From NCBI RefSeq assembly GCF_001665785.1, contig NZ_LZSO01000023.1, forward strand, positions 97,087-161,086: DNA of 64,000 bases, given 5' to 3'. Origin of the DNA: Mycolicibacterium peregrinum. GTDB taxonomy: Bacteria; Actinomycetota; Actinomycetes; Mycobacteriales; Mycobacteriaceae. This document shows positions 18,354 through 27,284 of the stretch, piece by piece. How positions within the stretch are numbered: the first letter of the stretch is position 1; each line of letters starts with the position of its first letter. A model generated the notes under the pieces. That model was not told the DNA's origin. It was given only the letters and a program-made list of their open reading frames with translations, and did not search any database. A program made the translations under genes and the position numbers.

Positions 18354-18812
18354 ATGCATCCGCTCAGGGGTCTCGCCGGGGTAACCATCAGTGTCGTGTC
18401 GGCCGCGGCGGTGGCCGCGGGATGCACGACGACCGCGGGAACCCCGGTGGCGAAAACCACCAGCGCGGTGGCGTCCGACAGCGCCTCGACCGAACCGGTT
18501 CGTACGACGACCGAGTCGCCCAAGGCGGCCGAGCCGACCGGGACGCCGGTGGGTACGGCGGTCATGAAGGTCCTCGGTGGATCCGCCCCGGTGACGATCC
18601 GTTACCGGATCAACGGTGGTGCCGAGCAAACCGAATCGAACGTGACGCTGCCGTGGGAAAAGCAGTACCCCGTCTATGAGGAGCTGGAGTCAGAGGTCGC
18701 CGCCGATGGCGGAAGTGCCACGCTCACTTGCACAATCACGATGGACGGCGACAAACTGGTGTCGTTCAAGACCGAGATGAAGCCCGTCTGCAACTTCTCC
18801 TACTGGGGTTAG
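18354..18812 (+). CDS. Lipoprotein with MmpS-like periplasmic domain
   Basis: A 152-residue lipoprotein. The signal peptide ends in a VAAGC lipobox and is followed by a Thr/Ser/Ala/Pro-rich linker (about 25-65). The C-terminal domain repeats the MmpS pattern: VTIRYRINGG, a PWE motif in place of PWS, and a C-x-I-T-M-D-G stretch (LTCTITMDGDK) with a second Cys near the end. It looks like an MmpS beta-sandwich attached through a lipid anchor rather than a membrane helix. No mmpL gene is next to it. Confidence 0.62.
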   Translation: MHPLRGLAGVTISVVSAAAVAAGCTTTAGTPVAKTTSAVASDSASTEPVRTTTESPKAAEPTGTPVGTAVMKVLGGSAPVTIRYRINGGAEQTESNVTLPWEKQYPVYEELESEVAADGGSATLTCTITMDGDKLVSFKTEMKPVCNFSYWG

Positions 18813-18822
18813 CGCTTCCGCC

Positions 18823-19455
18823 TCACGGATACGGCAGCGGCGTCGCATCCCGCGTCTTCATCAGGTGCTCCATGAGCTGGATCTCCTGCGTCTGCTCGGT
18901 GACCATGGCCAGGGCGGTACGGCGGATCGCCTCGTTGGAGCCATCGCGGGTCTCGTCGAAGGCCATCTCGGCGCCGCCCTGGTGGTGGCGGGTCATCAAC
19001 TGGAGAAACAAGGCTTCGTTGGCGGGGCCGGTGGCGCGCTGGAGGCGGGCCAATTCATCCGGGGATGCCATCCCCATCTGCATGCCGGTGGGCTGGTCGG
19101 TGTCGTGGTGATGGGACATGCCGTGTCCGGTGTGCTCTGTGGGCACCGTGGGGTTGAGCGGCTGTTCCGCCAGCTGCAGCCACCCGACCATGGTGCCGAC
19201 CTCCGCCTGTTGCTGAAGTCTGATCTGGTCTGCGAGCGTGCGTATTTCGGGAGCGGCGTCCGCGCTGAGCAGGTCGCAGATGGTGATCGCCTGCTGATGG
19301 TGGGTCATCATCATCTGTGCGAAGGTCACGTCGGCCTCTGACATCAATGGCGGTGCATTGTCGTTGTGGTGGGACTCGGCGAACGCGCCGAGGAACGCGG
19401 CGGCAGCGATGACGACGGTGGCGCCGAAAATGCGGGCGGGTATGGAAGCGCTCAT
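18823..19455 (-). CDS. DUF305 family protein, His/Met-rich exported
   Basis: A 210-residue protein with an N-terminal signal or anchor segment (about 8-26) and two DUF305 (ferritin-like four-helix) halves: FAQMMMTHHQQAI and LFLQLMTRHHQGGAEMA. Between them is a His/Met-rich stretch (HTGHGMSHHHDTDQ, GMQMGM) suited to copper binding. DUF305 proteins such as cyanobacterial CopM bind copper in the periplasm. The start ATG overlaps the stop of the upstream LVIVD gene (ATGA), so the two are translationally coupled. Confidence 0.82.
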   Translation of the reverse strand: MSASIPARIFGATVVIAAAAFLGAFAESHHNDNAPPLMSEADVTFAQMMMTHHQQAITICDLLSADAAPEIRTLADQIRLQQQAEVGTMVGWLQLAEQPLNPTVPTEHTGHGMSHHHDTDQPTGMQMGMASPDELARLQRATGPANEALFLQLMTRHHQGGAEMAFDETRDGSNEAIRRTALAMVTEQTQEIQLMEHLMKTRDATPLPYP

Positions 19456-21011
19456 CGTGGCGGGTAGACGGTCGGGTCCAGCTTCAGGGTCATGAACCCG
19501 TTGTCGGAACACGTGACGTAGAGCAGGTTTCCCCGGAACTCCGGTGGTGACATGCACCAGTCTGCGGAGAAATCGGCCGGCTGGCCCCAGCCCGGACGGT
19601 TGCCCAGCACGATGTCGGACAGCTGGATCTTCCCGTCGAGGGCAGCCCGTCCCACCCCGAAGATCCCGGTGAGTGGCGGTGTCGCAAGAACCGAAAGGTT
19701 GTAGACGTGAATCGAATTGGGCAGGTCTTCGTACTTCTTGTCGGACTGCGCCGGTGGGTTGAAATAGGCGAGTTCCGTGATGTGCTCGGGGTCGCGAATG
19801 TCGAACACCCGGATACCCGACTGGATCCAGCCACAGGCCAGAGCCGTCGGATCGTCTTGCCGGTCCACGGAGCAGTAGTGCGAGTCGTAGGCGAACACCC
19901 CGTTGAATCCACCGCTGCTTGTCCAGTTGTCCATGTGCTCGGGCAGATTGATCTCGAGTTTGATGATGTTGCGCAGCTTGAGGTCGGTTGGGTCGGAGAC
20001 GTCGAACAGCTTGACGCCCCCGGAACCGAGTTCGTCGATGGTGAAGATGTGCGGTACGCCTCGGTAGGTGACGTAGACGCTGTGCTGGGCCTCCTGCCCG
20101 TCCACCCAGGCTTTGTGGCTGTGGGCCGGAAGCAGTTGGTGCATGGTGAAATCAGGTGCTACCCGGTCCTGCACCGCCGAGGTATCGAGCACCGTCAATC
20201 CGCTGAACTGTGACATGTACATGGTCCGCCCGTCCGGCGCGAAGCCCATGCCGTGTGAGGCCCAGCCGACCGGCGCACTCCACACCACATGCGGAGCAGT
20301 CGGATCGGTGATGTCCACCGCACTGTTCCAGATGATGCCCCCGGCCCAGTAGGTGTTGCCGTCGGGCGAGAAGTTGCCCTCGTGGGTCAGCATCGGGATC
20401 CGTACGCCGGGAAGGGAACCGGCGCCCTCGTTGAGCAACCGGGGGTGCCGACAGTCCTGTGAGATGTCGTAGATGGAGATGTAGCCGCCCCCGAACAACA
20501 GGGGAACACCGGTTCCGACCAGCAACCCCCGGCCCGCGTGTACCTTCAGGGACTCCCAGGTTCCGCCGACCATCGCCGGCTCGGTGAGCAGATCAGCCTG
20601 GACCGGGTGGGCAGGGTCCGACGCGTCGATCACCTGGACGCCGTCGGTGTAGGGCCAGGTGGACCCGACGTAGGTGCAGTTCTTGTACGAAGTGCTCGTG
20701 ATACCTGCGCCGGTGCCCTGGTGCTGACCCACCAGGTCGATGTTGCAGTTGTAGCCCTGCGCGCTGCGGTGGGACTCCCGGTCCGCGACCGGCACTTCGC
20801 CCTGCAATCCGGTCTCGACCCGATCGCCTGGTCGGCATTGCGCCTTGTCGACCGCGGTCGGCCAGATGTCGAAGCGCGTGTCGTACCCCGGCGGAAGTCC
20901 GGCGTGGGCCACAGCGGACGGCCCGAGTCCTGCGATGGCCACGAGAAGCGCGACGCATACCGTGCGGAGGAGATTGTCCAGCATCGACCGCATCATGGCA
21001 TTGCGGAGCAT
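19452..21011 (-). CDS. Secreted LVIVD beta-propeller protein
   Basis: An exported protein of about 519 residues. The N-terminus is a signal peptide ending in VAHAG. The body carries repeated LVIVD-type blades (YTDGVQVIDASDPAHPVQ, GGVKLFDVSDPTDLKL, SGIRVFDIRDPEHITEL), which is a beta-propeller surface protein pattern. Several Met/ATG starts are possible; 21011 was chosen because an inverted repeat occupies the region upstream, and no clear ribosome-binding site decides it. It lies downstream of the MHYT gene on the same strand and is coupled to the DUF305 gene. Confidence 0.78.
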   Translation of the reverse strand: MLRNAMMRSMLDNLLRTVCVALLVAIAGLGPSAVAHAGLPPGYDTRFDIWPTAVDKAQCRPGDRVETGLQGEVPVADRESHRSAQGYNCNIDLVGQHQGTGAGITSTSYKNCTYVGSTWPYTDGVQVIDASDPAHPVQADLLTEPAMVGGTWESLKVHAGRGLLVGTGVPLLFGGGYISIYDISQDCRHPRLLNEGAGSLPGVRIPMLTHEGNFSPDGNTYWAGGIIWNSAVDITDPTAPHVVWSAPVGWASHGMGFAPDGRTMYMSQFSGLTVLDTSAVQDRVAPDFTMHQLLPAHSHKAWVDGQEAQHSVYVTYRGVPHIFTIDELGSGGVKLFDVSDPTDLKLRNIIKLEINLPEHMDNWTSSGGFNGVFAYDSHYCSVDRQDDPTALACGWIQSGIRVFDIRDPEHITELAYFNPPAQSDKKYEDLPNSIHVYNLSVLATPPLTGIFGVGRAALDGKIQLSDIVLGNRPGWGQPADFSADWCMSPPEFRGNLLYVTCSDNGFMTLKLDPTVYPPR

Positions 21012-21021
21012 CGCTGCGGAC

Positions 21022-21048
21022 AAAAACTGTCAGATTCGGACAGTTTTT
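21022..21048. promoter_or_regulatory. Inverted repeat between MHYT and LVIVD genes
   Basis: Perfect ten-base arms AAAAACTGTC and GACAGTTTTT around a seven-base spacer. The A and T tracts would allow a bidirectional terminator, while the CTGTC/GACAG core resembles a dimeric regulator site. The position just before the LVIVD start leaves both readings open. Confidence 0.5.
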
Positions 21049-21087
21049 ACAGTTGGGCGGCGAAGTGTTGCGCCTGTGGGGGCCGTC

Positions 21088-21873
21088 CTACCGGTGCCGC
21101 CCGGCCGTCGCTGCCACCGGGCGTGACTCGGATTCGGCGTTCTCGGCGCTGCGATCAGGGGCCAGCATCACGGCGGTGATCGGGACGACCAGCGCGAGCA
21201 GGCCGATCACGAAGACCGGGAACAGGAACGAGAACACCTCGGGCCCACCGGGAACCGGCATCGTGTGGTCGACATCCACCCGCACCGCGGCCATACCCGT
21301 GTAGTGCATGCCGACGACGGCGACACCCATCACGAGGCCGGCGACGAATCGGAGGCCGCGTGACTCGAGGACGAGGGTGAACCAGAGCGCGGCGGTGGCG
21401 GCGACGACGGCGATCACGAAGGACAGGACGACAAGCGCGGTGTCGTAGGTCATCGTGCCCTGCATCTGGACGGCCCACATGCCGGTGTAGTGCATCATCG
21501 CGACGGCGAGGCCGGTGATGACGCCACCGGCGAGCAGTCGCTTCAGATCGAAGGTGCGACCGATCGTGATCAGGCCGACGAACACCGCCGCGATCGCGAT
21601 GACGGCCGAGGCGACGGTCCAGCCGAGGTGGTAGCGGACCATGCTGTTGGGAATAGCGAAACCGAGCATCGCGATGAAGTGCATGAGCCAGACGCCCACC
21701 CCGCCGATGGCGATCGAGGCCATCAGCAGCCAGCGGAGGCGGTCGCGTCCATTGGTGGCAGTTGCACCGCAACGGGTGCATGCCAGGCCGACGACCGATC
21801 CGGTCACCGACACGATGTATGCCAGGAACAGCAGCCAGAGGCCCATGTCGAAGTGATGTACCTGGTGGTTCAT
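21088..21873 (-). CDS. MHYT-domain integral membrane protein
   Basis: A 261-residue protein with seven hydrophobic segments and three MHYT-type motifs near the outer membrane face: MHFI (64-67), MHYT (127-130) and MHYT (189-192). The MHYT sensor module is proposed to bind copper and sense oxygen, CO or NO. Here no GGDEF, EAL or kinase domain follows it, so it is a stand-alone sensor or metal-binding membrane protein. It begins 39 bases after the conservon GTPase gene on the same strand, which suggests a shared transcript. Confidence 0.85.
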   Translation of the reverse strand: MNHQVHHFDMGLWLLFLAYIVSVTGSVVGLACTRCGATATNGRDRLRWLLMASIAIGGVGVWLMHFIAMLGFAIPNSMVRYHLGWTVASAVIAIAAVFVGLITIGRTFDLKRLLAGGVITGLAVAMMHYTGMWAVQMQGTMTYDTALVVLSFVIAVVAATAALWFTLVLESRGLRFVAGLVMGVAVVGMHYTGMAAVRVDVDHTMPVPGGPEVFSFLFPVFVIGLLALVVPITAVMLAPDRSAENAESESRPVAATAGRHR

Positions 21874-21912
21874 GGTGGATTCCTCGAGACTGTGAGACTG
21901 GGGGCTGTGGAT

Positions 21913-22497
21913 CTAGGGCGCTGCGGTCGGAAGGCGTTCCAGCGCAAACGATGTGATGGCGATCAACGCGTTCTTCGCCGAGTCACGTTGCCGGGCGTCG
22001 ACGTTGATGATCGGTACGTTCGGCGACACGGACATCGCCTCACGTAGTTCTTCGATGCTGTGGGTGGGGGAATCGTCGAACTCGTTGACGGCGATCAGGA
22101 ACGGCAGGCTGCGGGCCTCGAAGAAGTCGACGGCGGCGAAGCTGTCCTCGAGCCTGCGGGTGTCGACGAGCACCACGGCGCCGATCGCGCCGTGGACCAG
22201 GTCGTCCCACATGAACCAGAACCGCCGTTGCCCCGGGGTACCGAAGAGGTAGAGCACGAGGTCGTCTGCGATGGTGATCCGGCCGAAATCCATGGCAACC
22301 GTGGTGGTTTCCTTGCCGGGAATCGCTTCGAGGTCGTCGTGTCCCTGCGAGGCGTTCGTGACGAGGGCCTCGGTGCGCAACGGCACGATCTCCGACACGG
22401 CGCCGACGAACGTCGTCTTGCCGACGCCGAAGCCGCCGGCAATCACGATCTTCGTCGAAGACACCGTGGAGCCGGAGTCAGAGTGCGCGTAAGCCAC
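21913..22497 (-). CDS. Conservon ATP/GTP-binding protein (CvnD-type, Rv3362c-like)
   Basis: A 194-residue small GTPase-like protein. The P-loop GGFGVGKTTFV is near residue 21, followed by FGRITIADDLVLYLFGTPGQ (switch region, G3) and NEFDDSPTH (G4-like). It is the fourth member of the classic kinase-Roadblock-DUF742-GTPase conservon. The GTG start overlaps the DUF742 gene by 20 bases. It probably cycles on the Roadblock/DUF742 complex under the sensor kinase. The equivalent in M. tuberculosis, Rv3362c, precedes mfpA, which is absent here. Confidence 0.88.
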   Translation of the reverse strand: MAYAHSDSGSTVSSTKIVIAGGFGVGKTTFVGAVSEIVPLRTEALVTNASQGHDDLEAIPGKETTTVAMDFGRITIADDLVLYLFGTPGQRRFWFMWDDLVHGAIGAVVLVDTRRLEDSFAAVDFFEARSLPFLIAVNEFDDSPTHSIEELREAMSVSPNVPIINVDARQRDSAKNALIAITSFALERLPTAAP

Positions 22498-22855
22498 TGA
22501 GGGTCCTTTCGATCAGTAGGCGCCGTTCTGCAACGGTCGAGCGGTTGGTCAGGGTGGCGTGAACTCGGAGGTGGCCGCTGTCCACCAGGTCGCTCACCAG
22601 GACCCGGGCCACTCCGATCGGGAGACCGGCGTGAGCCGAGATCTCGGCGATCGACGGCCGGCTGCCGCACAACCGGACGATGACGGCGGGGATATCGCCT
22701 GGTGCGCAGTCGAGTTCACCGGGACCCAGCAGGGCCTCCACCGGAGCTTCGATCGGGATCTCGACCCGGGCGCGGGTCCGCCCGCCGGTGAGGGTGTACG
22801 GCCGGGCGCGGCTGGCGGTCTGCTTCTGCTCGGGTCTGTCCATGCTGAGCGTCAT
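22478..22855 (-). CDS. DUF742 family protein (CvnC-type, Rv3363c-like)
   Basis: A 125-residue winged-helix-like DUF742 protein ([22 protein letters not shown], in part; then [28 protein letters not shown]). It is the third member of the conservon. Its ATG overlaps the stop of the Roadblock gene (ATGA). It is thought to form a membrane-associated complex with the Roadblock and GTPase proteins. It contains an HTH-like helix pair but is not shown to bind DNA. Confidence 0.87.
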   Translation of the reverse strand: MTLSMDRPEQKQTASRARPYTLTGGRTRARVEIPIEAPVEALLGPGELDCAPGDIPAVIVRLCGSRPSIAEISAHAGLPIGVARVLVSDLVDSGHLRVHATLTNRSTVAERRLLIERTLSGLRAL

Positions 22856-23307
22856 CGAGCACCATGGCCGGCGCGCGGAGTCGCCTCCACGGTCTTGCCG
22901 ACCCGGTCGACGAGCAGGGCCATCTCGTAGCCGACCTGGCCGATGTCACACGAGGTCGACGCCAGGGTGGCGAGGTACGAGCCGTTGCCCACGCCCATCA
23001 GCAGCAGGAAGCCGTCGTCCATCTCGACGATCGACTGGCGCACGTTGCCGGCCTCGAACAGCCGGGCGGCACCGTTCGACAGGCTCGCCAAACCCGATGT
23101 CACGGCGGCCAATTGCTCGGCACGGTCAGCCGGAAGGTGGGAGTTCGAGGCCATCAACAGCCCGTCGGCCGACACCAGGATCGCATGTGACACGCCAGGC
23201 ACGTCACGGACGAAGTTGGACACGAACCAGTCGAGGGTGCCGGAGGTCCCCGACGGTGTTGCAGCAGACCCCGCGGACCGATCCTGTGGTTGCGTGCCGG
23301 TGTTCAT
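22852..23307 (-). CDS. Roadblock/LC7 domain protein (CvnB-type, Rv3364c-like)
   Basis: A 151-residue protein whose residues about 20-130 form the Roadblock/LC7 fold: [40 protein letters not shown] and [18 protein letters not shown]. It is the second conservon member and probably acts as a partner or activator of the GTPase. Its ATG overlaps the TGA of the kinase gene. The N-terminal 20 residues are Gly/Ser-rich and probably disordered. Confidence 0.88.
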   Translation of the reverse strand: MNTGTQPQDRSAGSAATPSGTSGTLDWFVSNFVRDVPGVSHAILVSADGLLMASNSHLPADRAEQLAAVTSGLASLSNGAARLFEAGNVRQSIVEMDDGFLLLMGVGNGSYLATLASTSCDIGQVGYEMALLVDRVGKTVEATPRAGHGAR

Positions 23308-25949
23308 CGATCTCCTTCGATTCGGCTGTGTGCTGCGTCGGTTTCGGCCCGGCCCCTGCGAACGCCGGCCAGTTGTCGGCTCAGGATGTCGCGGATCGCC
23401 GCGGGGTCGTTGCCCCCGTTGGCCTTGGCCTGGAATTCTGATCTTGCCTCATCGGGCACCAGGCGCGCTCCGCGTTCGCGGATCGGCAGCCCGGATGCGG
23501 TGTGCCGCTTGGGTTCCTGCTCGACAGCCTTCGCTGCAGCCGCCCAGCCGGCGTCGGCGGAGCTGGACCAGACCCGGTCGCGGGATTCGGGCGCGGTGGG
23601 ATCCATCAGCCACTCCGAGGCCATCCGCTCGAAGATCGGTGCACTCTCCAAACTCTCCGGCTCAAGGTGCGGTTGCCCGGACTCGGTGGTGGGTGTGGGC
23701 GCCGCGTCGGCGGGCTCGGCAGCGGCCGGGGCCGATGTTGCAGACGTGAAGAAGGACAGCGGGTTGCCGCGCTGTGGCCGGTCGGGTTCCTCGGGTGCGG
23801 CCGGAGACGCCGGGGCAGGCGCGGTCGATGCGGTCACCGGAGCGGGGGTGCCGTTGACGCCGCTGGCCCCGGGCGAGCGTTTCGGCAGCCCGTTGACGGT
23901 GGCCCGGGCCGGGGCGTCGGATCCTCGCTCCGCCGGCGACGACGCCGTCTGCGAGCCGTTGGCCTCGGCGCGCGCGCCGGCGGCGGCACTCGTCAGCGCA
24001 TTCCGTCCTTCGTCGGCGGCCTGCGGTCGCGACCCGGTAAACGAGCCGTTGCGCAGATCGTCGAGTGACTCACCCACCCCGATGGGCGAGACCAGCGTGC
24101 CGGGGATGTGCACACTTGCCGTCACGCCGGGCCGATCGGTCAACGCCGAGGTGGTGCGCAGCCGCACGGTGACTTCGTGACGTCCCGCCAGCCGGCCGAC
24201 CACGAAAAGTCCCATCCGCTTGGCGGTTTCGGAGGTCACCTCGCCACCGAGCGCGAGCCGGTCGTTCGCAGCGGCCAAGTCGTCCTTGGACATACCGAGC
24301 CCGCGGTCGGCCACCTCGACCAGCAGGCCGGCGTCCACCGCGCGTCCCACCGTGACCAACACGGGCGCATCGGGCGGCGAGTAGCGCAGTGCGTTGTCGA
24401 GCAGTTCGGCGACCAGGTGGCCGATATCGCCGGCGGCTGAGCCGGCGATCGAGACGTCGGCCAGGTGTCCGACCTGAACCCGGCGGTACTCCTCGACCTC
24501 GGACATGGCGGCGCGCAGCATGTCGGGCAGCGCGACGGGCGCGGACACCCGATGGCGTTCCACGGTGTCGGCGAGGACGAGGAGGTTGTCCCCGTTGCGG
24601 CGCATGCGGGTCGCAAGGTGGTCGAGGCGGAAGAGGTGATCCAGCCGGACGGGGTCTTCCTCGTCGAGCTCGAGTGTCTCGATGAGGGCCAGCTGTTCTT
24701 CGACGAGTGAGCGGCTTCGGCGGGACAGGGTTTCGAACATGTCGCCGATCTGCAGGCGGACACCGTGCTCGCCGGCCAGCCGGACGGCCTGGGAGTGGAT
24801 GTCGTCGATCGCGCGCGCGAGCTGTCCGACCTCTTCATTGGTGCGGAACGGCAGCGGTTCGATCTCCGGTATGCCCCCGCCCTTGCTGAGCCGTTCGATC
24901 TCTTCGGGTAGCTCGACCTGTGCGACCTGCAGCGCGCCCCGGCGCAGACGGCCGATCGAGCGGATGAGCGAGCGGCCGACGGCGAGCGCGAAGACGAGAG
25001 CGGCCAGCACCGCACCGAGGATGATCGCGGTATCACGCAGGGCGTCGGACCGCAGGGCGTTGGCGCGATGGTGCAACGTGCCGTCGAGGTCGGCGGACAG
25101 GTCCTGGGTCATCGCGCGGTAGCCCTCGACGCTGGCCCGCATGGCGTCGGTGAACGCGGGCGCGCGCACGCTGTCGTCGGACGGCCGGGTGTAGGTGGCG
25201 CGACGAACGTCGGATTCCTTGGACAGCGCCGTGGCCTCGTCGGTGGCCGTCAGCCGGTTGAGTCGATCGATGGCGGCCGCTTCTGCGCCTGCCGCGTCTG
25301 CGACCTCGGTGCGCAGCTCATCTGAATCGGCGAAATCGGGTGCGGCGATCAGTATCCGCTGCGCCGTCAGTGCGCGTTGCGCCGCGAGGGCGTCCACGAG
25401 CTGGTCCGCGAGCGGGCGTACGGTGCGGTCGTCGACGGTGGCGGTGGTCGCCGCGATCGCGGAGACGACGCCGGAGGCCACGTTCTGCGCCCGCTCGGCG
25501 ATCACCTGCTGGGGCAGTGGCCCCGACTTGAGGTCGTCACGCAACGTCTTGGCGGTGGAGGACGCGGTTGTCAGCTCGGTGGCGACGGTCGAGTCGAAAA
25601 CGGTGGACTTGATCAGGGTGTCGAGCGTCTTGGCGCTCTCGTCGAATTGTGCGAGCGGTTCGTCGATCGGTGCACCCGAGGCGGCGGCATACGCCAGCCC
25701 GTCGAGGCGGTCGACCAGTTCCACCGCAGGCACCACGACCACGGCATTGTCCGACGCGAGGTTGAGCCGCGACGCGGCCGACAGTTCGTTGTTGATACGT
25801 ACCGCGCCGAAGGTCGCCGCGAGCATGATCGGCAGCACCAGCGTCGCTGCCACTTTCCACCGCAGCGGCCAGCTCTCGATCGACGCGCGAGACGCCCGAG
25901 TCACGGTCGGACGCGCATGTTCTCCGACGCTCGGATCATGTGCATCCAC
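23304..25949 (-). CDS. Conservon sensor histidine kinase with nitrate-sensing-like domain (Rv3365c-like)
   Basis: A sensor kinase of about 881 residues. An N-terminal transmembrane helix, a periplasmic helical region of the nitrate/nitrite-sensing type (NIT), a second membrane helix and a HAMP-like stretch lead to a dimerisation region with [18 protein letters not shown]. The HATPase boxes follow: [12 protein letters not shown] (N), [13 protein letters not shown] (G1) and [12 protein letters not shown] (G2). The last 270 residues are low-complexity Pro/Ala/Ser. Start GTG 25949 is supported by an AAGGGTGG site; GTG 25967 is an alternative. It heads the four-gene conservon, with ATGA overlap to the next gene. 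Confidence 0.87.
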   Translation of the reverse strand: MDAHDPSVGEHARPTVTRASRASIESWPLRWKVAATLVLPIMLAATFGAVRINNELSAASRLNLASDNAVVVVPAVELVDRLDGLAYAAASGAPIDEPLAQFDESAKTLDTLIKSTVFDSTVATELTTASSTAKTLRDDLKSGPLPQQVIAERAQNVASGVVSAIAATTATVDDRTVRPLADQLVDALAAQRALTAQRILIAAPDFADSDELRTEVADAAGAEAAAIDRLNRLTATDEATALSKESDVRRATYTRPSDDSVRAPAFTDAMRASVEGYRAMTQDLSADLDGTLHHRANALRSDALRDTAIILGAVLAALVFALAVGRSLIRSIGRLRRGALQVAQVELPEEIERLSKGGGIPEIEPLPFRTNEEVGQLARAIDDIHSQAVRLAGEHGVRLQIGDMFETLSRRSRSLVEEQLALIETLELDEEDPVRLDHLFRLDHLATRMRRNGDNLLVLADTVERHRVSAPVALPDMLRAAMSEVEEYRRVQVGHLADVSIAGSAAGDIGHLVAELLDNALRYSPPDAPVLVTVGRAVDAGLLVEVADRGLGMSKDDLAAANDRLALGGEVTSETAKRMGLFVVGRLAGRHEVTVRLRTTSALTDRPGVTASVHIPGTLVSPIGVGESLDDLRNGSFTGSRPQAADEGRNALTSAAAGARAEANGSQTASSPAERGSDAPARATVNGLPKRSPGASGVNGTPAPVTASTAPAPASPAAPEEPDRPQRGNPLSFFTSATSAPAAAEPADAAPTPTTESGQPHLEPESLESAPIFERMASEWLMDPTAPESRDRVWSSSADAGWAAAAKAVEQEPKRHTASGLPIRERGARLVPDEARSEFQAKANGGNDPAAIRDILSRQLAGVRRGRAETDAAHSRIEGDR

Positions 25950-26785
25950 AGCCGTACCACCCTTCACCGAGCTAATTGACGTTCTAGAAGGGCAGCTCGG
26001 CCACGGGACAGGTTAAATGATTGGTAACGATTGCGCATCGACGGGGCTAACCGCGGCGCGTTCGCTGGCGTGGTTCCTTAATTTGTGGCTGCCCCTACAT
26101 GCGCGTTTCTTGCGAATGTAAGAAAGTGGCCCGATTCTTGTGGGTGCCCCTGACCGCCGATCGGGGAGGGGCCGTGAATCCGGTAGCTGGAATCCACGGC
26201 GGCGACGATGGAACACCCTGAGAAACTGAACAAAGTGTCCCCGGGTCACCGGTGGGGCGGGTTGCGATCGGCACTCGACGGCCTGCTGTATATACGGCAA
26301 ACCGGGGGCCGGTTACCCGGTGGCCCGTCGCATGGGTCGGGTGAAGCTGTCGGGGAGCAGTGAGCCGCCTCTCTGAGTTTCGTGAGTGGCAGCCCGGATC
26401 GGGACGAGGACCGCAACAATCGACGGATTCCGCTGCGCCGGACGATGATGCGTGATCATCCGCCTTCGGCGGGTTGTCACGGATCCGGTGTCGGGGCAAG
26501 CTGGAGTCCTGCGAGGTCGGCGTGTTGCGGTCCCACGCCCGGCTGGGGCGTATGGGGTCATTGCGTCACCGTGACGCACTTCGACTTGCCGGAGCAGTCA
26601 CAGCAAACAATGTCAAATTCAGGAATGTGAATTACGTCTCTGTTCAAGCTCTTTGGATGTGTAAAAGACATTTAAGAGGGATCCTTAAGGAGTCCACGGC
26701 CAACCCGATGCACCGTCTCAGCTTGGCCGAGCACGCTTGGCACTGAGTATGAAGTGTCGTGAAGCTCCGCTGGAGGTCATTGAAC
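25950..26785. other. Long intergenic region upstream of the conservon
   Basis: About 830 bases without a supported gene. Short open readings occur on both strands but lack ribosome-binding sites and recognisable protein patterns. The part after about 26580 is distinctly more AT-rich than its surroundings. It contains one strong palindrome (26562-26578), reported separately, and should hold the conservon promoter at its left end and the promoter of the small gene at 26786 at its right end. Confidence 0.5.
26562..26578. promoter_or_regulatory. Perfect 17-base palindrome in the long intergenic region
   Basis: TGCGTCAC-C-GTGACGCA, perfect eight-base arms around one central base. It lies just before the AT-rich stretch that leads to the small gene at 26786, so an operator is likelier than a terminator, since no T tract follows. 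Confidence 0.45.
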
Positions 26786-27052
26786 ATGGCGACAAAAGCT
26801 GCCGGCTCGACGGTTATCGAGCTGGCGACGCACCCACTGTGGTGTTCGTCGCAGCGGTACGCCCGTGAACTCGCCGCGGCCAAGCGCAGGCATCCGTCGT
26901 CCTACCGGCTTGACGATGACGACGACGCTCCCGACGTGGAATCTCAGCGTCCGTCGCAGTCCGGCCTGCGGACCAACGCCCTGGTGACCCCTCTGGCGTG
27001 CGCTCGGGTCCTCACCTTGCACGCCGTCCGCGACGAGGCCATAGCGGACTGA
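26786..27052 (+). CDS. Small hypothetical protein
   Basis: An 88-residue protein starting MATKAAGSTVIELATHP, with an acidic run DDDDDAP near the middle and a basic N-terminal half. No family is recognised. A GGAGG site nine bases before ATG 26786 and GC-rich third codon positions support it as a real gene. It stands alone between the long intergenic region and the L,D-transpeptidase gene. Confidence 0.5.
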   Translation: MATKAAGSTVIELATHPLWCSSQRYARELAAAKRRHPSSYRLDDDDDAPDVESQRPSQSGLRTNALVTPLACARVLTLHAVRDEAIAD

Positions 27053-27284
27053 CGTCCCGAAGATCTACCGCGGGGTCACACAGGGGTCAGCGCACCCTCC
27101 GTACACCGCAACCGTGCAGTCGGCGAGGTAGGTCGCGGGCTCTTCGCCGCGGGCCCGACGCCGTAGCCGAAACGTGACGAACGCTTGACCGAATTGTCTA
27201 CGTGTGACTACACATTCGGGCTGTCCGCGAGCCATACCATGACATCGTTCAAGATCATGGGGGCATCGCAGAGAGATCGGGTTG

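Noticed and set aside
21913..22497. Calling the conservon GTPase MfpB
   Set aside because: That name depends on a neighbouring mfpA pentapeptide-repeat gene, which is not present here.
26708..26746. A 12-codon leader-like reading (MHRLSLAEHAWH) before the small gene
   Set aside because: The only Shine-Dalgarno-like AAGGAG is about 15 bases from its ATG, and no hairpin pair typical of attenuation follows.
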